DNA of 16,745 nucleotides from an uncultured Alphaproteobacteria bacterium (GTDB lineage: Bacteria; Pseudomonadota; Alphaproteobacteria; UBA7985; CAJQQZ01), in NCBI GenBank assembly GCA_905480445.1, contig CAJQQJ010000352.1, forward strand, positions 1-16,745. The letters are read 5' to 3'. The notes beneath the pieces are model-generated. The model was not told where the DNA came from. It did not search any database and saw nothing but the letters and a program-made list of their open reading frames with translations. Of the stretch, positions 15,879-16,745 are shown in pieces. Both the position numbers and the translations under genes were made by a program. The stretch's first letter is position 1. Each line of letters opens with the position of its first letter.

Positions 15879-16219
15879 TCATTAATCGCCTTGATCGTTG
15901 TTTCCCTCCAAAAGGCTCGACCCAGAGTAATTCGAAAAGAGGAATGAACGAATCTATGCACGGTTCCTTAACAGCAACGAAACGCTAACCGACTCCTCAG
16001 TGGCCGACTCCGCCGAATCCATATGCTAGTGACAAATTTCTCACGGATTCACCACTTTAACCCCCTGCTTTCAGCATCCGAGAACAACCTATCAAGCCAA
16101 CTCGTGAATTAGAGAAAAAGGCTATGATTTTTTGACAGAGTTACGTCACAAGCCTATGTGAGAGATAATTGATATGGCTTGCACAAGTTAAGAGTTAGAT
16201 GGGAACAAGGGGAAGCTAC
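15879..16219. other. 341-base intergenic region, autotransporter / VOC-cupin gene
   Basis: No gene is visible. It separates two divergent genes, so both promoters should lie here. The autotransporter side has the ribosome-binding site at its edge but no convincing -35/-10 pair. An 8-base direct repeat CCGACTCC occurs at 15989-15996 and 16004-16011, 15 bases apart. The cupin-gene side has a TTGACA element and dyad symmetry, listed separately. Confidence 0.5.
16132..16181 (+). promoter_or_regulatory. Candidate promoter with overlapping dyad symmetry, VOC-cupin gene
   Basis: A perfect -35 TTGACA (16132-16137) is followed after 17 bases by TATGTG (16155-16160), a weak -10; GATAAT (16164-16169) is a better -10 but is badly spaced from that -35. 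Lying over the -10 is TCACA-N6-TGTGA (16146-16161). A wider dyad, CAAGCC ... GGCTTG (16149-16154 and 16176-16181), has three more pairs inside after a one-base bulge. These could be repressor-binding sites. Elements are seen; the role is inferred. Confidence 0.45.
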
Positions 16220-16745
16220 ATGACAAAACAAGAAATTCGTGCCGAAGTCTTGCTGCCGACCAAAGAGCTTCGCAACGACCTGCCCTTTTACACGAAGACG
16301 CTCGGCATGCGGCTTGATTCGATTTATCCAGCCGACGACCCTACTAACGCTAGCTTTTCAGGCCATGGCTTGAACGTTCGGATCGATAAAGCCGCAGATG
16401 TCTCTCCTGGCGTGTTGCGTATCCTTACGGACGATGTTGCAGGTTTTGCAGGCGGCGCTACGGAGCTAACCGCCCCTAACGGTACCCACATTGAAATTGC
16501 GCCACTTACACCGTCTGTTGAACAACCTATCACAGCTCATGAGTTTGCAGTTCGTCGCTTGCGGGATGGAGCTCCCTGGGTCATTGGGCGCGCGGGAATG
16601 CATTACCGTGATCTGATTCCCTCACGCCTTGGTGGCTCAATCATTGCAAGCCACATTCGCATACCCGATGGTGGCCCAGTCCCCGACATGGTGCACTATC
16701 ACACTGTCGGTTTTCAGCTGATCTACTGCTACAAAGGTTGGGTCG
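16220..16745 (+). CDS. VOC-cupin fusion protein, 3' end missing
   Basis: The frame starts at the ATG at 16220, with a strong AAGGGGAAG ribosome-binding site about five bases upstream, and is still open at the window edge (175 residues seen). Residues 5-95 look like a glyoxalase/bleomycin-resistance (VOC) half-module: EVLLPTKELRNDLPFYTKTLGM, and at its end APNGTHIEIAP, whose Glu sits where VOC metal ligands usually fall. From about residue 138 a cupin begins (SHIRIPDGG...), with the first two metal His of motif 1 visible in VHYHTVGFQLIYCYKG (His159, His161). Both folds commonly bind a divalent metal and act on small organic substrates. The substrate is not identifiable. The gene diverges from the autotransporter and has its own candidate promoter. 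Confidence 0.75.
   Translation, partial: MTKQEIRAEVLLPTKELRNDLPFYTKTLGMRLDSIYPADDPTNASFSGHGLNVRIDKAADVSPGVLRILTDDVAGFAGGATELTAPNGTHIEIAPLTPSVEQPITAHEFAVRRLRDGAPWVIGRAGMHYRDLIPSRLGGSIIASHIRIPDGGPVPDMVHYHTVGFQLIYCYKGWV

Noticed and set aside
16146..16161. CRP site
   Set aside because: CRP sites are TGTGA-N6-TCACA; here the half-sites are in the opposite order (TCACA-N6-TGTGA).

Overview
The window is chromosomal DNA of a Gram-negative bacterium, most likely an alphaproteobacterium of roughly Rhodospirillales or Kiloniellales type. This is inferred from three things: an aromatic block of chorismate mutase, HisC-type aminotransferase and TyrC; ftsE-ftsX preceded by an MJ0042-type zinc-finger membrane protein; and a large autotransporter with an outer-membrane beta-barrel. 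I see no tRNA, rRNA, CRISPR array, insertion sequence or prophage.

Layout. Bases 1-963 hold the 3' part of dapE (lysine/peptidoglycan precursor synthesis). Bases 960-3372 are on the minus strand: a putative lipoprotein with its own promoter, and a tight run gloB > glutathione S-transferase > DUF985 cupin. Bases 3434-7084 are on the plus strand: a methyltransferase, a chorismate mutase with an unusual C-terminal region, a HisC-type aminotransferase and prephenate/arogenate dehydrogenase. The last three are enough to go from chorismate towards tyrosine. Bases 7078-8106 encode a membrane-anchored DUF2125 protein, diverging from chaC (8208-8771). Bases 8753-10568 are a minus-strand cell-division unit (ftsE, ftsX and a 63-residue zinc-ribbon membrane protein), with a second zinc-finger membrane protein diverging at 10682-11425. 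Bases 11454-15878 are one 4.4 kb autotransporter frame on the minus strand. After 341 bases of non-coding DNA, a VOC-cupin fusion gene starts at 16220 and runs off the end.

How the genes relate. gloB, the GST and chaC act on glutathione or its conjugates. FtsEX is an ABC complex that couples division to cell-wall hydrolysis, and here two small zinc-binding membrane proteins flank it. Packing is dense: three convergent gene pairs overlap at their 3' ends, and several same-strand neighbours overlap or nearly touch.

Most striking feature. The autotransporter has a signal peptide, about 14 tandem 50-residue beta-helix repeats and a C-terminal beta-barrel ending in Phe, all in one frame. That frame is broken by a single in-frame TAG (14796-14798) in the fifth repeat. 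A sister repeat has CAG in the same local context, so a single C-to-T change explains the stop. The rest of the gene looks undamaged, which suggests a very recent pseudogene, a phase-like or suppressed stop, or a sequencing error.
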